A stretch of DNA of 64,000 nt from Virgibacillus_F sp049310925 (GTDB lineage: Bacteria > Bacillota > Bacilli > Bacillales > Amphibacillaceae). Both the position numbers and the translations under genes were made by a program. Positions within the stretch are counted from its first letter, which is position 1, and each line of letters starts with the position of its first letter. The stretch spans positions 62,001 through 126,000 of the forward strand of contig NZ_JBMERP010000001.1 in NCBI RefSeq assembly GCF_049310925.1, written 5' to 3'. The notes under the pieces were generated by a model. It ran no database searches, was not told the origin of the DNA, and saw only the letters and a list, made by a program, of their open reading frames with translations. Below, piece by piece: positions 16,265 to 24,752 of this stretch.

Positions 16265-18595
16265 ATGACAAATAAAACACTTCAGCTTTCCCTCCTTCCA
16301 TTACGTGGGTTACTTGTTTTCCCATCAATGGTTATACATTTAGATGTTGGTAGGGAGAAGTCTATCCAAGCATTAGAAAAGGCAATGATGGAAGATCAGA
16401 CAATATTTTTAGCTGCTCAAAAAAAAGTAAGTCTGGACGACCCAAGCCCTGAAAATATATTTCGAGTTGGTACAGTAGCAAAGGTGAAACAAATGCTCAA
16501 GTTACCAAACGGAACACACAGAGTATTGGTAGAAGGGCTATATCGAGCTGAAATTATCCAGTTTGTAGAAGAAAAAGATCAATTTCTAGTTGAAATTGAA
16601 GAAATGATAGAAGAACATGGAGATAAGAATGAAGAAGAAGCACTAATGCGTTCATTATTAAATCAGTTTGAACAATACATTAAGGTCTCAAAAAAGATAA
16701 ATCAGGAAACATTAGCAACAGTTTCTGATATTGATCAGGCAAGTAATCTTGCAGACATAATAACATCCCATCTTTCTCTTAAATTGAAAGAAAAACAAGA
16801 ACTTTTAGAAATAAGTAATGTTAAGAAACGTATACAACGGTTAATTAAACTTATATCCAATGAGAAAAAAGTACTTGATTTGGAGAAGAAAATTGGAATG
16901 CGGGTTAAGAATTCAATGGAGAAAACCCAAAAAGAATATTACTTACGTGAACAGTTAAAAGCCATTCAAAAAGAACTTGGTGATAGAGAAGGTAAATCCG
17001 GTGAGGTCGATCAGATTCGTGAGAAAATCGAACAATCAGATATGCCCGAACGAATCCTGGAAGTTGCGTTAAAGGAATTGGATCGTTATGAAAAAGTTCC
17101 ACAAAGTTCTGCTGAGAGTTCAGTTATCCGAAATTACCTTGAGTGGTTATCAAATTTACCCTGGACAAATGAAACCCAAGACACAATTGAGATTGAGCGT
17201 GCCCATAAAATACTTGATGAGGACCATTATGGACTCGAAAAAGTAAAAGAACGTGTGCTGGAATACCTTGCTGTTCAGAAATTAACCAACTCTATAAAAG
17301 GACCTATTCTTTGTATTGTTGGACCTCCAGGCGTAGGCAAAACTTCCCTGGCAAAATCAGTTGCTCGAGCAATAAATCGCAACTTTGTTCGTGTATCACT
17401 TGGTGGAGTACGTGACGAGGCTGAAATCAGGGGTCATAGACGAACTTATATAGGTGCTATGCCTGGCCGAATCATTCAAGGAATGAAAAAGGCAAAATCA
17501 GTTAATCCTGTATTTCTTTTAGATGAGATTGATAAGATGTCCAATGATTTTCGTGGGGATCCTTCGTCAGCAATGTTAGAGGTTCTTGACCCAGAGCAAA
17601 ATAGTAACTTCAGCGACCATTTTATTGAAGAAACCTATGATTTGTCGAACGTTTTGTTTATTGCAACTGCTAATTATGTGAATAATATTCCTGGTCCACT
17701 ATTAGATAGAATGGAACTAATTTCGATAGCAGGATATACAGAAGTAGAGAAACTTCATATAGCAAAAGAGCATTTGTTACCAAAACAACTAAAAGAAAAT
17801 GGCTTGAAAAAGGGTAATTTGCAACTTCGTGATGAAGCGTTATTAATGTTGATTCGTACTTATACACGTGAAGCTGGTGTACGTAGTTTAGAACGTCAAC
17901 TCGCAAGACTTTGTCGTAAAGCAGCCAAAATAATAATATCTGAAGATAAGAAAAAGATTATCGTAACAACAAAAAATATTGAAGAACTTTTAGGGAAAGC
18001 GGTTTATCGATATGGTCAAATGGAACAAGAGGATCAAATTGGAACTGCAACTGGATTAGCATATACAGCTGCCGGGGGTGATATTCTTTCTATTGAGGTT
18101 TCCCATTATCCAGGTAAAGGTAAATTAACCTTAACCGGTAAGCTTGGGGATGTAATGAAGGAGTCAGCTCAAGCAGCATTCAGTTATATTCGATCCAGGG
18201 CAACCGAATTGAATATAGACCCAAATTTTCATGAAACCTTTGACATTCATATTCATGTGCCTGAGGGGGCTACTCCAAAAGATGGTCCATCAGCAGGAAT
18301 TACAATGGCTACCGCTCTAGTTTCGGCGCTTACAGGACGTGCTGTTAAAAAAGAAGTTGGGATGACAGGAGAAATCACGTTACGCGGGCGTGTCCTTCCA
18401 ATAGGTGGGTTGAAGGAAAAATCTTTAAGTGCTCACAGAGCCGGTATTACGACGATTATTATTCCTGAAGAAAATGCGAAAGATATTGATGATATTCCAA
18501 AAAGTGTACGTGATGATTTGACATTCATTAAGGTTAACCATTTAGATCAAGTATTAGACCATGCATTGGTGGGAGAAGCAAATGAAAGTAAATAA
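16265..18595 (+). CDS. lonA: ATP-dependent protease La (Lon)
   Basis: Homohexameric AAA+ protease degrading misfolded and regulatory proteins. An N-terminal Lon substrate domain (about 8-205; LLPLRGLLVFPSMVIHLDVG) is followed by a coiled region, the AAA+ module (Walker A GPPGVGKTSLAK, Walker B VFLLDEIDKM) and a C-terminal Ser-Lys protease domain, with the catalytic serine in DGPSAGITMA and the lysine in GGLKEKSLSA. ATG 16265 is used because the upstream in-frame ATG is inside the ribosome-binding site TGGAGGT. 776 residues. It overlaps ysxC by 14 bp. Confidence 0.97.
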   Translation: MTNKTLQLSLLPLRGLLVFPSMVIHLDVGREKSIQALEKAMMEDQTIFLAAQKKVSLDDPSPENIFRVGTVAKVKQMLKLPNGTHRVLVEGLYRAEIIQFVEEKDQFLVEIEEMIEEHGDKNEEEALMRSLLNQFEQYIKVSKKINQETLATVSDIDQASNLADIITSHLSLKLKEKQELLEISNVKKRIQRLIKLISNEKKVLDLEKKIGMRVKNSMEKTQKEYYLREQLKAIQKELGDREGKSGEVDQIREKIEQSDMPERILEVALKELDRYEKVPQSSAESSVIRNYLEWLSNLPWTNETQDTIEIERAHKILDEDHYGLEKVKERVLEYLAVQKLTNSIKGPILCIVGPPGVGKTSLAKSVARAINRNFVRVSLGGVRDEAEIRGHRRTYIGAMPGRIIQGMKKAKSVNPVFLLDEIDKMSNDFRGDPSSAMLEVLDPEQNSNFSDHFIEETYDLSNVLFIATANYVNNIPGPLLDRMELISIAGYTEVEKLHIAKEHLLPKQLKENGLKKGNLQLRDEALLMLIRTYTREAGVRSLERQLARLCRKAAKIIISEDKKKIIVTTKNIEELLGKAVYRYGQMEQEDQIGTATGLAYTAAGGDILSIEVSHYPGKGKLTLTGKLGDVMKESAQAAFSYIRSRATELNIDPNFHETFDIHIHVPEGATPKDGPSAGITMATALVSALTGRAVKKEVGMTGEITLRGRVLPIGGLKEKSLSAHRAGITTIIIPEENAKDIDDIPKSVRDDLTFIKVNHLDQVLDHALVGEANESK

Positions 18596-19163
18596 CGCTG
18601 AGATTGTTATTAGTGCAGTTAGTCAAAAGCAATATCCAAATGATCGCTTGCCAGAGATTGCCTTGGCAGGCAGATCAAATGTTGGTAAATCTTCTTTTAT
18701 TAACAAATTAATTAACCGTAAAAATTTGGCAAGAACATCATCTAAACCAGGGAAAACACAGACATTAAATTTTTATAAAATCAATCAGTTTTTTTACTTT
18801 GTTGATGTTCCTGGCTATGGCTATGCTAAAGTCTCAAAATCAGAGCGTGATAAATGGGGCGTCATGATGGAAGAGTACTTTGAAACTAGAGATACTTTGA
18901 AAGCTGTTATGCTTATAACAGACATCCGTCATGAACCGACTGCTGATGACATTAGCATGTATCAATTTTTAAAACACTTTGAACTACGAGTTATCGTGAT
19001 TGCAACTAAGCTAGATAAAATTGCTAAAGGGAAAAAAGCTAAACACCTAAAAAGAACTAGGGAAACACTCCAAATGGACAAAGATGACTTAGTTATTCCA
19101 TTCTCCGCTGAAACAAGTGAGGGCAAGGATGAAGCTTGGGGTGTAATTAGACAATATCTATAA
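18582..19163 (+). CDS. ysxC: Ribosome biogenesis GTPase YsxC/EngB
   Basis: Essential TrmE-Era-class GTPase for 50S subunit assembly. G motifs are intact: G1 GRSNVGKSSF, G2 SSKPGKTQTLNF, G3 DVPGYGYAK, G4 TKLDK, G5 SAETS. ATG 18582 (MKVNNAEIVISAV) matches the known family start, lies inside the end of lonA, and has GGGAGAAG upstream. 193 residues. The overlap implies translational coupling with lonA, the same arrangement as in B. subtilis. Confidence 0.96.
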   Translation: MKVNNAEIVISAVSQKQYPNDRLPEIALAGRSNVGKSSFINKLINRKNLARTSSKPGKTQTLNFYKINQFFYFVDVPGYGYAKVSKSERDKWGVMMEEYFETRDTLKAVMLITDIRHEPTADDISMYQFLKHFELRVIVIATKLDKIAKGKKAKHLKRTRETLQMDKDDLVIPFSAETSEGKDEAWGVIRQYL

Positions 19164-19173
19164 AACTACTTAG

Positions 19174-19202
19174 TAGAGAACCTGGCTTATCACCAAGCCT
19201 TG
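19174..19202 (-). repeat. Short hairpin repeat, partial copy D
   Basis: On the minus strand AAGGCTTGGTGATAAGCCAGG and flanks match the 3' half of copies A and B with a few changes (AAGGCTTGGCGATAAGCCAAG in copy B). It lies between the ysxC stop and its terminator. Confidence 0.5.
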
Positions 19203-19216
19203 TGTATACTTCACTG

Positions 19217-19257
19217 CTAAAAAAGCCTTGATGAAGCCTTCATCAAGGCTTTTTTAG
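19217..19257. terminator. lonA-ysxC terminator
   Basis: A long, near-perfect stem: AAAAAAGCCTTGATGAA and TTCATCAAGGCTTTTTT with a 3-nt loop. A and T tracts on each side allow function in both directions. Confidence 0.9.
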
Positions 19258-19381
19258 TATCAATAGAAAAGACAGTGTCATTCGTTTATTAGAGTATTAT
19301 GGTGCATTTATTAATATTTGTAAGGTACAAAGAGATATTTTCATTACAGTGGTGAATTTGTACAAATAGTCAAAAATATAG

Positions 19382-19395
19382 AATTGCATGCAATT
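19382..19395. promoter_or_regulatory. 14-bp perfect palindrome, candidate operator
   Basis: AATTGCATGCAATT lies about 20 bp upstream of an extended -10 promoter, in the place where a dimeric regulator would act on the ABC transporter operon. No regulator is assigned. Confidence 0.4.
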
Positions 19396-19414
19396 AGTAT
19401 ATTTTCTGTTAACT

Positions 19415-19423
19415 TGTTATAAT
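19415..19423 (+). promoter_or_regulatory. Extended -10 promoter of the ABC transporter operon
   Basis: TGTTATAAT is a perfect extended -10. No good -35 is found at 17 bp, which would suit an activator-dependent or extended -10 promoter. Confidence 0.6.
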
Positions 19424-19497
19424 TATATAAATTAGTTCTGAAAAGAATATAGATTTATACATATTATTGTGCGGGCTAAAATATAAAAGGGGATGTG

Positions 19498-20322
19498 TTG
19501 ATCATTAAGAAACTAACTATTATATTAATTTTCACTTTGCTAACTTTGCTGTTGGCAGCATGTGGATCAGATGAAGGATCTGAAACAACTGGGGATAGTA
19601 CATCAGGTGATGCTTCAGGTGAAGAATTTAAATTAATTGAAGAAGGAAAGCTTAACTTTGCTGCTTCTGGAGAGTTCAAGCCATTTAGTTATATGAAAGA
19701 TGGAGAAATGATTGGCTATGACATTGCAGTAGCTGAAGCAATTGCTGAAAAGCTTGGTCTAGAAGCTGTACAGCAAAAAGCTAAATTTGCTGCCATTGTA
19801 ACTGGTGTAAAATCTGGTCGTTATGATATAGCGGTGGCAAGCCATACAATAAATGAGAAACGTCTTAAGGAGGTCAACTTCTCAGATCCTTACTACTATT
19901 CAGGTCCAGTGATATATACACGACCTGACAGTGACATTGAGTCAGCTGCCGATCTAGAAGGTAAAGAAATTTCCGTTTCAAGGGGCTCTACTTATGTAGA
20001 TATTGCCAAAAAATATACCGATGATATTCCACAGGTAGACAGTGATGTTGTTGCACTGCAATCACTTGCAAAGGGTCACCATGATGCAGTAATTACAGAT
20101 AAGATTACCGGTCAAACAGCAATTGACAGTGGTTTGAAAATAGAAAGCCGTGGACAATTGGGTGTCAGTAAACAAGCTGTTGCGGTTGCAAAAGGTAACG
20201 ATAAATTATTGAAAGCAATTAACGAAGCTTTACAGGAATTAAAAGAAAGTGGAAAACTTGCAGAACTATCAAAAGAATGGATTGGTGTAGACATTACCGA
20301 CGAACCTAAAGAAGTAAAATAA
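19498..20322 (+). CDS. Amino-acid-type ABC transporter substrate-binding lipoprotein
   Basis: A family 3 solute-binding protein that captures a small solute outside the membrane and delivers it to the permease encoded downstream. The first 20 residues form a lipoprotein signal ending in LLLAACGSD. Then comes an acidic linker and the bilobed SBP_bac_3 domain (GEFKPFSYMKDGEMIGYDIAVAEAI; FAAIVTGVKSGRYDIAVASHTI). Relatives bind cystine, glutamine, arginine or other polar amino acids; specificity cannot be read from sequence. Start is TTG 19498 or GTG 19495; TTG has better spacing to AAAAGGGG. First gene of a three-gene operon not recalled at this place in B. subtilis. Confidence 0.9.
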   Translation: MIIKKLTIILIFTLLTLLLAACGSDEGSETTGDSTSGDASGEEFKLIEEGKLNFAASGEFKPFSYMKDGEMIGYDIAVAEAIAEKLGLEAVQQKAKFAAIVTGVKSGRYDIAVASHTINEKRLKEVNFSDPYYYSGPVIYTRPDSDIESAADLEGKEISVSRGSTYVDIAKKYTDDIPQVDSDVVALQSLAKGHHDAVITDKITGQTAIDSGLKIESRGQLGVSKQAVAVAKGNDKLLKAINEALQELKESGKLAELSKEWIGVDITDEPKEVK

Positions 20323-20334
20323 GATATGAGGAAG

Positions 20335-20370
20335 CAAATGTGCGCTTATTAAGCGCACATTTGTCCCTTT
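20335..20370 (+). terminator. Intercistronic hairpin between binding protein and permease
   Basis: A perfect 13-bp stem, CAAATGTGCGCTT / AAGCGCACATTTG with loop ATT, followed by TCCCTTT. It lies between gene 1 and gene 2 of the ABC operon and could partially terminate or protect the upstream mRNA, giving more binding protein than permease. Confidence 0.75.
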
Positions 20371-20384
20371 AAGGAGTGAAACAA

Positions 20385-21047
20385 TTGTCAGCAATAACGC
20401 ACTTTTTTGATGTGTTTATCGGAAGTTTAGACGTCTTTATTGAGGGTCTCAAACTTACATTTCTATTATCAGCAGCCTCATTGGTTATTGCGTTTGGTAT
20501 CGGCTTAGTTTTTGCCATATTTAAAATTTCAAATATAAAAATTTTAGAGTGGATCGCTGACGCATATATATGGATCGTTCGCGGTACGCCACTTATAGTA
20601 CAAATATTCGTTCTGTATTATGGTTTGTCTGAAATTATACTTTTATCTCCATTTTGGGCAGGGACAGCAGGACTTGCTTTTCATAGTGGAGCTTATATCG
20701 CTGAAATTATTCGTGGTTCAATTCAATCTATTGATAAAGGGCAAACCGAAGCAGGACGTACACTCGGTATGACACAAGGACTTACAATGCGGAGAATTAT
20801 TTTGCCACAGGCTTTTCGCCGTGCAGTTCCCTCACTTGGTAACCAATTCATTATAGGTATAAAAGACTCCTCGCTTGTATCTTTCATTGGAATGCAGGAA
20901 TTATTTGGTGTAGCTAGTACACTTGGCTCCAATAACTTTGATTACCTACCGTATTATTTGACTGTAGCTGTTTATTACCTATTTATTGTACTAATACTTA
21001 CTTTAGCAGTTAATAAACTTGAGAAAAAATTGTCTAAAAGCGATTAA
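20385..21047 (+). CDS. Amino-acid-type ABC transporter permease
   Basis: Polar amino acid (HisMQ/GlnP) type membrane permease, 220 residues with about five membrane segments. The cytoplasmic EAA coupling loop is clear (EAGRTLGMTQGLTMRRIILP followed by QAFRRAVPSLGNQF). TTG 20385 (MSAITHFF) is chosen because AAGGAG lies eight bases upstream; the in-frame GTG at 20376 overlaps this site. It works with the binding protein upstream and ATPase downstream. Confidence 0.9.
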   Translation: MSAITHFFDVFIGSLDVFIEGLKLTFLLSAASLVIAFGIGLVFAIFKISNIKILEWIADAYIWIVRGTPLIVQIFVLYYGLSEIILLSPFWAGTAGLAFHSGAYIAEIIRGSIQSIDKGQTEAGRTLGMTQGLTMRRIILPQAFRRAVPSLGNQFIIGIKDSSLVSFIGMQELFGVASTLGSNNFDYLPYYLTVAVYYLFIVLILTLAVNKLEKKLSKSD

Positions 21048-21062
21048 CAGGGGGTGTTTAGT

Positions 21063-21803
21063 ATGAGTGAGAAACAAGAAATGATAAAAGTAGAAAAATT
21101 AAATAAATCTTTTGGCGATTTGCATGTACTTAAAGACATTGATATGACAGTAAAAGAAAGTGATGTTGTTGTATTAATAGGTGCTAGTGGATCTGGAAAA
21201 AGTACTCTACTTCGTTGTTTGAACTTTTTGGAAATGAAAAACAGTGGAATTATAACTATAGAGGGCGAACAAATCGAAAAAAATACACATAACCTGAACA
21301 AGGTTCGAGAACGTGTTGGAATGGTGTTTCAACATTTTAATCTTTTTCCACATAAGACCGTGCTTGGTAACGTAATTGAAGCACCAACCCAGGTGAAGGG
21401 TATCAAGAAAGAAGATGCAATTAGAGATGGTAAGGAACTATTGGAAAAGGTTGGTCTTGCTGACAAATATGATGTATATCCATCAACATTGTCTGGGGGC
21501 CAAAAACAAAGAGTTGCGATAGCACGTGCTTTAGCAATGAAACCGGATGTAATGCTTTTTGATGAACCAACATCGGCACTTGACCCTGAATTGGTAGGAG
21601 AAGTATTATCTACTATGAAACAGCTTGCTGAAGAAGGAATGACGATGGTGGTCGTGACACATGAAATGGGATTTGCTCGTGAAGTAGGCGATAGAGTCAT
21701 TTATATGCATGATGGAAAGATTGTTGAACGCGGAGATCCCAAAGAATTGTTTGATAGTCCACAAGAAGAACGTACACAAGCATTTTTAAGTTCAATTCTG
21801 TAA
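21063..21803 (+). CDS. Amino-acid-type ABC transporter ATP-binding protein
   Basis: ATPase of the importer, 246 residues. Walker A is GASGSGKST, Q-loop FQHFNLF, signature LSGGQKQRVAIARAL, Walker B VMLFDEPTSALDPE, switch His in VVVTHEMGFA. It groups with polar amino acid ATPases (GlnQ/HisP) because of the typical HxMGFAREV segment. ATG 21063 follows AGGGGGTG. It lies 15 bp after the permease; a bidirectional terminator closes the operon. Confidence 0.92.
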   Translation: MSEKQEMIKVEKLNKSFGDLHVLKDIDMTVKESDVVVLIGASGSGKSTLLRCLNFLEMKNSGIITIEGEQIEKNTHNLNKVRERVGMVFQHFNLFPHKTVLGNVIEAPTQVKGIKKEDAIRDGKELLEKVGLADKYDVYPSTLSGGQKQRVAIARALAMKPDVMLFDEPTSALDPELVGEVLSTMKQLAEEGMTMVVVTHEMGFAREVGDRVIYMHDGKIVERGDPKELFDSPQEERTQAFLSSIL

Positions 21804-21843
21804 AAAAAGTAAACGTGCTGAATCTGGCACGTTTACTTTTTTC
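21803..21843. terminator. Bidirectional terminator between ABC operon and ysxD
   Basis: GTAAACGTGC / GCACGTTTAC flanked by A and T tracts. It covers the stop of the ABC ATPase and the end of the convergent ysxD gene. Confidence 0.9.
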
Positions 21844-22315
21844 GTTTGAGCAAAAGTAATCCTAAGGCAATTAACACAACTGGCCAAAACATCTCGAGTA
21901 GTTTAACTAGTTGATAAAACCAACTTAAATAGGATGGGAGATTTACGGAAAATACTATCATTAGTGAGACACTAACAAGAACAAGACCTGTGAATAGTCC
22001 ATCCCTGGTTTTAAGAAAGCGTATAATGAAGGCAATACCAACAATTAGTAAGTAAATTCCCCAATGATCAATCCAGAATGAATAATGATTAATTCCATGA
22101 AAATGGATTCCAAGCCCCAGAATAATCGTACCACTAAGCAGGTTCTGATAATCTTTTGTTTTGTAGCAATGTATAAGGAAAGCTAGACCGATAATAATAA
22201 ATAGAGTAGGCCAAGAATAAAAATCTGTGATGATTGGAATTTCTAGTTTGCTTAATAAAAAATACAAACCAATTCCAATTAATAAATAGCCTGAAAATAC
22301 ATTTTGTTTTTTCAT
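21833..22315 (-). CDS. ysxD: YsxD-like integral membrane protein
   Basis: A 160-residue membrane protein with about six hydrophobic segments in three hairpins (GYLLIGIGLYFLL, PTLFIIIGLAFLI, GIYLLIVGIAFII, FWPVVLIALGLLLL) and a basic tail KRKK. The repeats resemble the LiaF/DUF5668 N-terminal membrane region. B. subtilis has the uncharacterised ysxD between ysxC and hemA, which supports the name. No function is known. Minus-strand ATG with GAAAGGA upstream. Here it is inverted relative to hemA, and separated from ysxC by an ABC transporter. Confidence 0.7.
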   Translation of the reverse strand: MKKQNVFSGYLLIGIGLYFLLSKLEIPIITDFYSWPTLFIIIGLAFLIHCYKTKDYQNLLSGTIILGLGIHFHGINHYSFWIDHWGIYLLIVGIAFIIRFLKTRDGLFTGLVLVSVSLMIVFSVNLPSYLSWFYQLVKLLEMFWPVVLIALGLLLLKRKK

Positions 22316-22473
22316 TAGGTTTCCTTTCTTTAACTCAAGTATATAGCAAATCGATTTCTTGCTTATGACATTCTGTTATGATAAAGTACATACGAGTTCG
22401 TAAACAAATATAAATTAAAATAAATGGATTCAAAATCTGTTCACATTTTAACAGAAATAGCACTTATTATCTA

Positions 22474-22482
22474 TGTTATAAT
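22474..22482 (+). promoter_or_regulatory. Extended -10 promoter of hemAXCDBL
   Basis: TGTTATAAT 43 bp before hemA. The motif and following bases (TTATAATTAAAAAAG) weakly resemble half of a PerR box (TTATAATNATTATAA); the B. subtilis hem operon is PerR-regulated, but the second half-site is poor here. Confidence 0.5.
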
Positions 22483-22524
22483 TAAAAAAGATTATGTTTT
22501 AAGATTTGTTGGGGGTAGATCGTT

Positions 22525-23898
22525 GTGCATATATTAAAAGTAGGGTTTAACTATAAATCAGCCCCAGTTGAAGTTAGGGAAAAATTGACGTTTTCTGAAC
22601 AGGACATTAATAATGCGATGTTGCTTTTGCACACACAGAAAAGCATTTTAGAAAATGTAATTGTTTCTACATGTAACCGCACTGAAATATATGCTGTGGT
22701 TGATCAAGTTCACACTGGACGTTATTATATAAAACAATTTTTAGCAGATTGGTTTCAAATAGATAAAGAGGAGTTCTCTCCTTATTTGCGTATTTTAGAA
22801 GCTGATAGTGCAGTTGAGCATTTATTTAAAGTTTCTGCTGGTCTTGATTCCATGGTTCTAGGTGAAACTCAAATTCTTGGACAAGTAAAACAAGCATTTT
22901 TAACTGCTCAAAAAATGAGAACTACTGGAACAATTTTTAATGAATTATTTAAACAAACAGTTACTTTTGCGAAAAAGGCCCATAAGGACACAGCTATTGG
23001 TGAGCATGCTGTGTCAATAAGCTATGCTGCAGTTGAATTAGCAAAAAAAATATTTGGCGATCTGCAACACAAACACATCGTTATATTTGGCGCAGGAAAA
23101 ATGGGAGAATTAGCTGTTAAAAATCTTTATGGCTCTGGTGCTAAGAAGATAACAATGGTAAACCGTACATTTGAAAAAGCGGTTGAACTAGCTAATAAAT
23201 TTGATGCAACCGCTGAGCACGCTGAAAACCTGTTAGCCGTATTGCAGGAAGCGGATATTCTAATTAGCTCAACTGGTTCGGATTCTGTCGTAATTACCAA
23301 AGATATGATTGAACCAATACAGAAAAAGCGCAAAGGAAGCCCGTTGTTCTTAGTGGATATTGCAGTACCACGAGACATTGATCCTGCAATCAGTCAGCTA
23401 GACAGTATTTTTTTGTATGATATAGATGACCTGCAGCATATAGTTGACCAAAATTTAAATTCACGAAAAAAAGCTGCAGTTGCAATAGAGATTATGCTTG
23501 AAGCTGAAATTGTCATGTTTAATGATTGGTTACAAACTTTAGGTGTTGTTCCTGTCATTTCGGCATTAAGACAAAAAGCGCTATCTATTCAGGAAGAAAC
23601 AATGGAGAGCATCGAGCGTAAAATGCCTGATTTAACAGCGCGGGAAAAGAAAGTGTTAAATAAGCACACAAAAAGTATCATTAATCAATTGCTAAAAGAA
23701 CCTGTCAATCAAGCGAAAGAACTGGCTGCAGGAAAAAATTCAGATGAAAAGCTAGCGCTGTTTATGGATATATTCGGTATCAAACAAGAAGTACAGGAAG
23801 AATTGGACAAGCAATCCCAAAAAAACAATGAACTGAGCAATGCAGAAAAAGATAAGAAAATATCCTTTCCATTAGTAGAAAACGTAACGACGAATTAA
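22525..23898 (+). CDS. hemA: Glutamyl-tRNA reductase
   Basis: First committed step of C5-pathway tetrapyrrole synthesis: reduces glutamyl-tRNA(Glu) to glutamate-1-semialdehyde with NADPH. The catalytic cysteine is in VSTCNRTEIYA near residue 50. The NADPH Rossmann domain starts at VIFGAGKMGELAV. The C-terminal dimerisation helices are present (residues 310-415). GTG 22525 (MHILKVGFNYKSAPVE) matches the family start, with GGGGG upstream. 457 residues, with a polar tail beyond the usual end. First gene of hemAXCDBL. Confidence 0.96.
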   Translation: MHILKVGFNYKSAPVEVREKLTFSEQDINNAMLLLHTQKSILENVIVSTCNRTEIYAVVDQVHTGRYYIKQFLADWFQIDKEEFSPYLRILEADSAVEHLFKVSAGLDSMVLGETQILGQVKQAFLTAQKMRTTGTIFNELFKQTVTFAKKAHKDTAIGEHAVSISYAAVELAKKIFGDLQHKHIVIFGAGKMGELAVKNLYGSGAKKITMVNRTFEKAVELANKFDATAEHAENLLAVLQEADILISSTGSDSVVITKDMIEPIQKKRKGSPLFLVDIAVPRDIDPAISQLDSIFLYDIDDLQHIVDQNLNSRKKAAVAIEIMLEAEIVMFNDWLQTLGVVPVISALRQKALSIQEETMESIERKMPDLTAREKKVLNKHTKSIINQLLKEPVNQAKELAAGKNSDEKLALFMDIFGIKQEVQEELDKQSQKNNELSNAEKDKKISFPLVENVTTN

Positions 23899-23918
23899 GA
23901 TGAAAGGATATTACCACT

Positions 23919-24737
23919 ATGTTTGAATCCAGATGGCTTTATGAGATTATTCTAATCATTTATGGTCTAAGTGTAACCTGCTATTTTATTGATTTTATTC
24001 AAAGTAACCAGAGAGCTAATCGGATGGCTTTCTGGTTACTTAGTATGGTCTGGGTTATTCAAAGCTTTTTTTTATTTAAACAAGCGTTTGTCGACCATAG
24101 CTTTCCTGTACTTTCCCTGTATGATGGTTTGTTTTTTTACGCCTGGGTATTAGTAACTTTTTCATTAATTATTAACCATTTGTTTTCCATACATTTTATT
24201 GTATTTTTTACTAATTTGTTTGGATTCTTTATTTTACTGATGTATATACTCACTGAAGCACAGCAGCAGGGGTTGGCACAAGGTGTTCAATTAGTAAACG
24301 AAATATTAATTACACATATTACATTGTCCATTGTTTCTTATGGATTTTTCACACTATCCTTTTTGCTTTCTATTATGTATCTGGTTCAGTACCGATTACT
24401 AAAAAACAAACAGGGTATTAACTGGATGTGGAGGCTAGGAGATTTAAAGCAGTTAGATCAATATTCTTTTAAAGCAGTAACATTAGGTGTTCCATTGTTA
24501 TTACTTGGTATAATTCTCGGAGTAGTTTGGGCATATGTCTCAAATGCGGAGTTTTACTGGTTTGACCTTAAGACATTGGGTTCGATATTTGTACTTGGTG
24601 TATATACGCTTTATTTAGTATTACGAATGGTAAAAGGGCATCAAGGAAAATCAATAGCAATCTACAATACTGCAGCTTTTCTAATACTACTGATTAATTT
24701 TCTGCTATTTAGTTTATTATCAAATTTTCATCTCTAA
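23919..24737 (+). CDS. hemX: HemX membrane protein
   Basis: A 272-residue polytopic protein with about eight membrane segments, related to the CcsA cytochrome c assembly family. In B. subtilis HemX lowers the cellular amount of HemA protein, a negative control on haem synthesis. Tryptophan-rich segments are present (GINWMWRLGDLKQLDQ, VVWAYVSNAEFYW). It lies 20 bp after hemA and 15 bp before hemC. Confidence 0.92.
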   Translation: MFESRWLYEIILIIYGLSVTCYFIDFIQSNQRANRMAFWLLSMVWVIQSFFLFKQAFVDHSFPVLSLYDGLFFYAWVLVTFSLIINHLFSIHFIVFFTNLFGFFILLMYILTEAQQQGLAQGVQLVNEILITHITLSIVSYGFFTLSFLLSIMYLVQYRLLKNKQGINWMWRLGDLKQLDQYSFKAVTLGVPLLLLGIILGVVWAYVSNAEFYWFDLKTLGSIFVLGVYTLYLVLRMVKGHQGKSIAIYNTAAFLILLINFLLFSLLSNFHL

Positions 24738-24752
24738 GGAGGAGACAGAATC

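Noticed and set aside
22476..22490. PerR box at hemA
   Set aside because: Only the first half (TTATAAT) matches and it coincides with the -10 element; the second half is too degenerate to list as a site.
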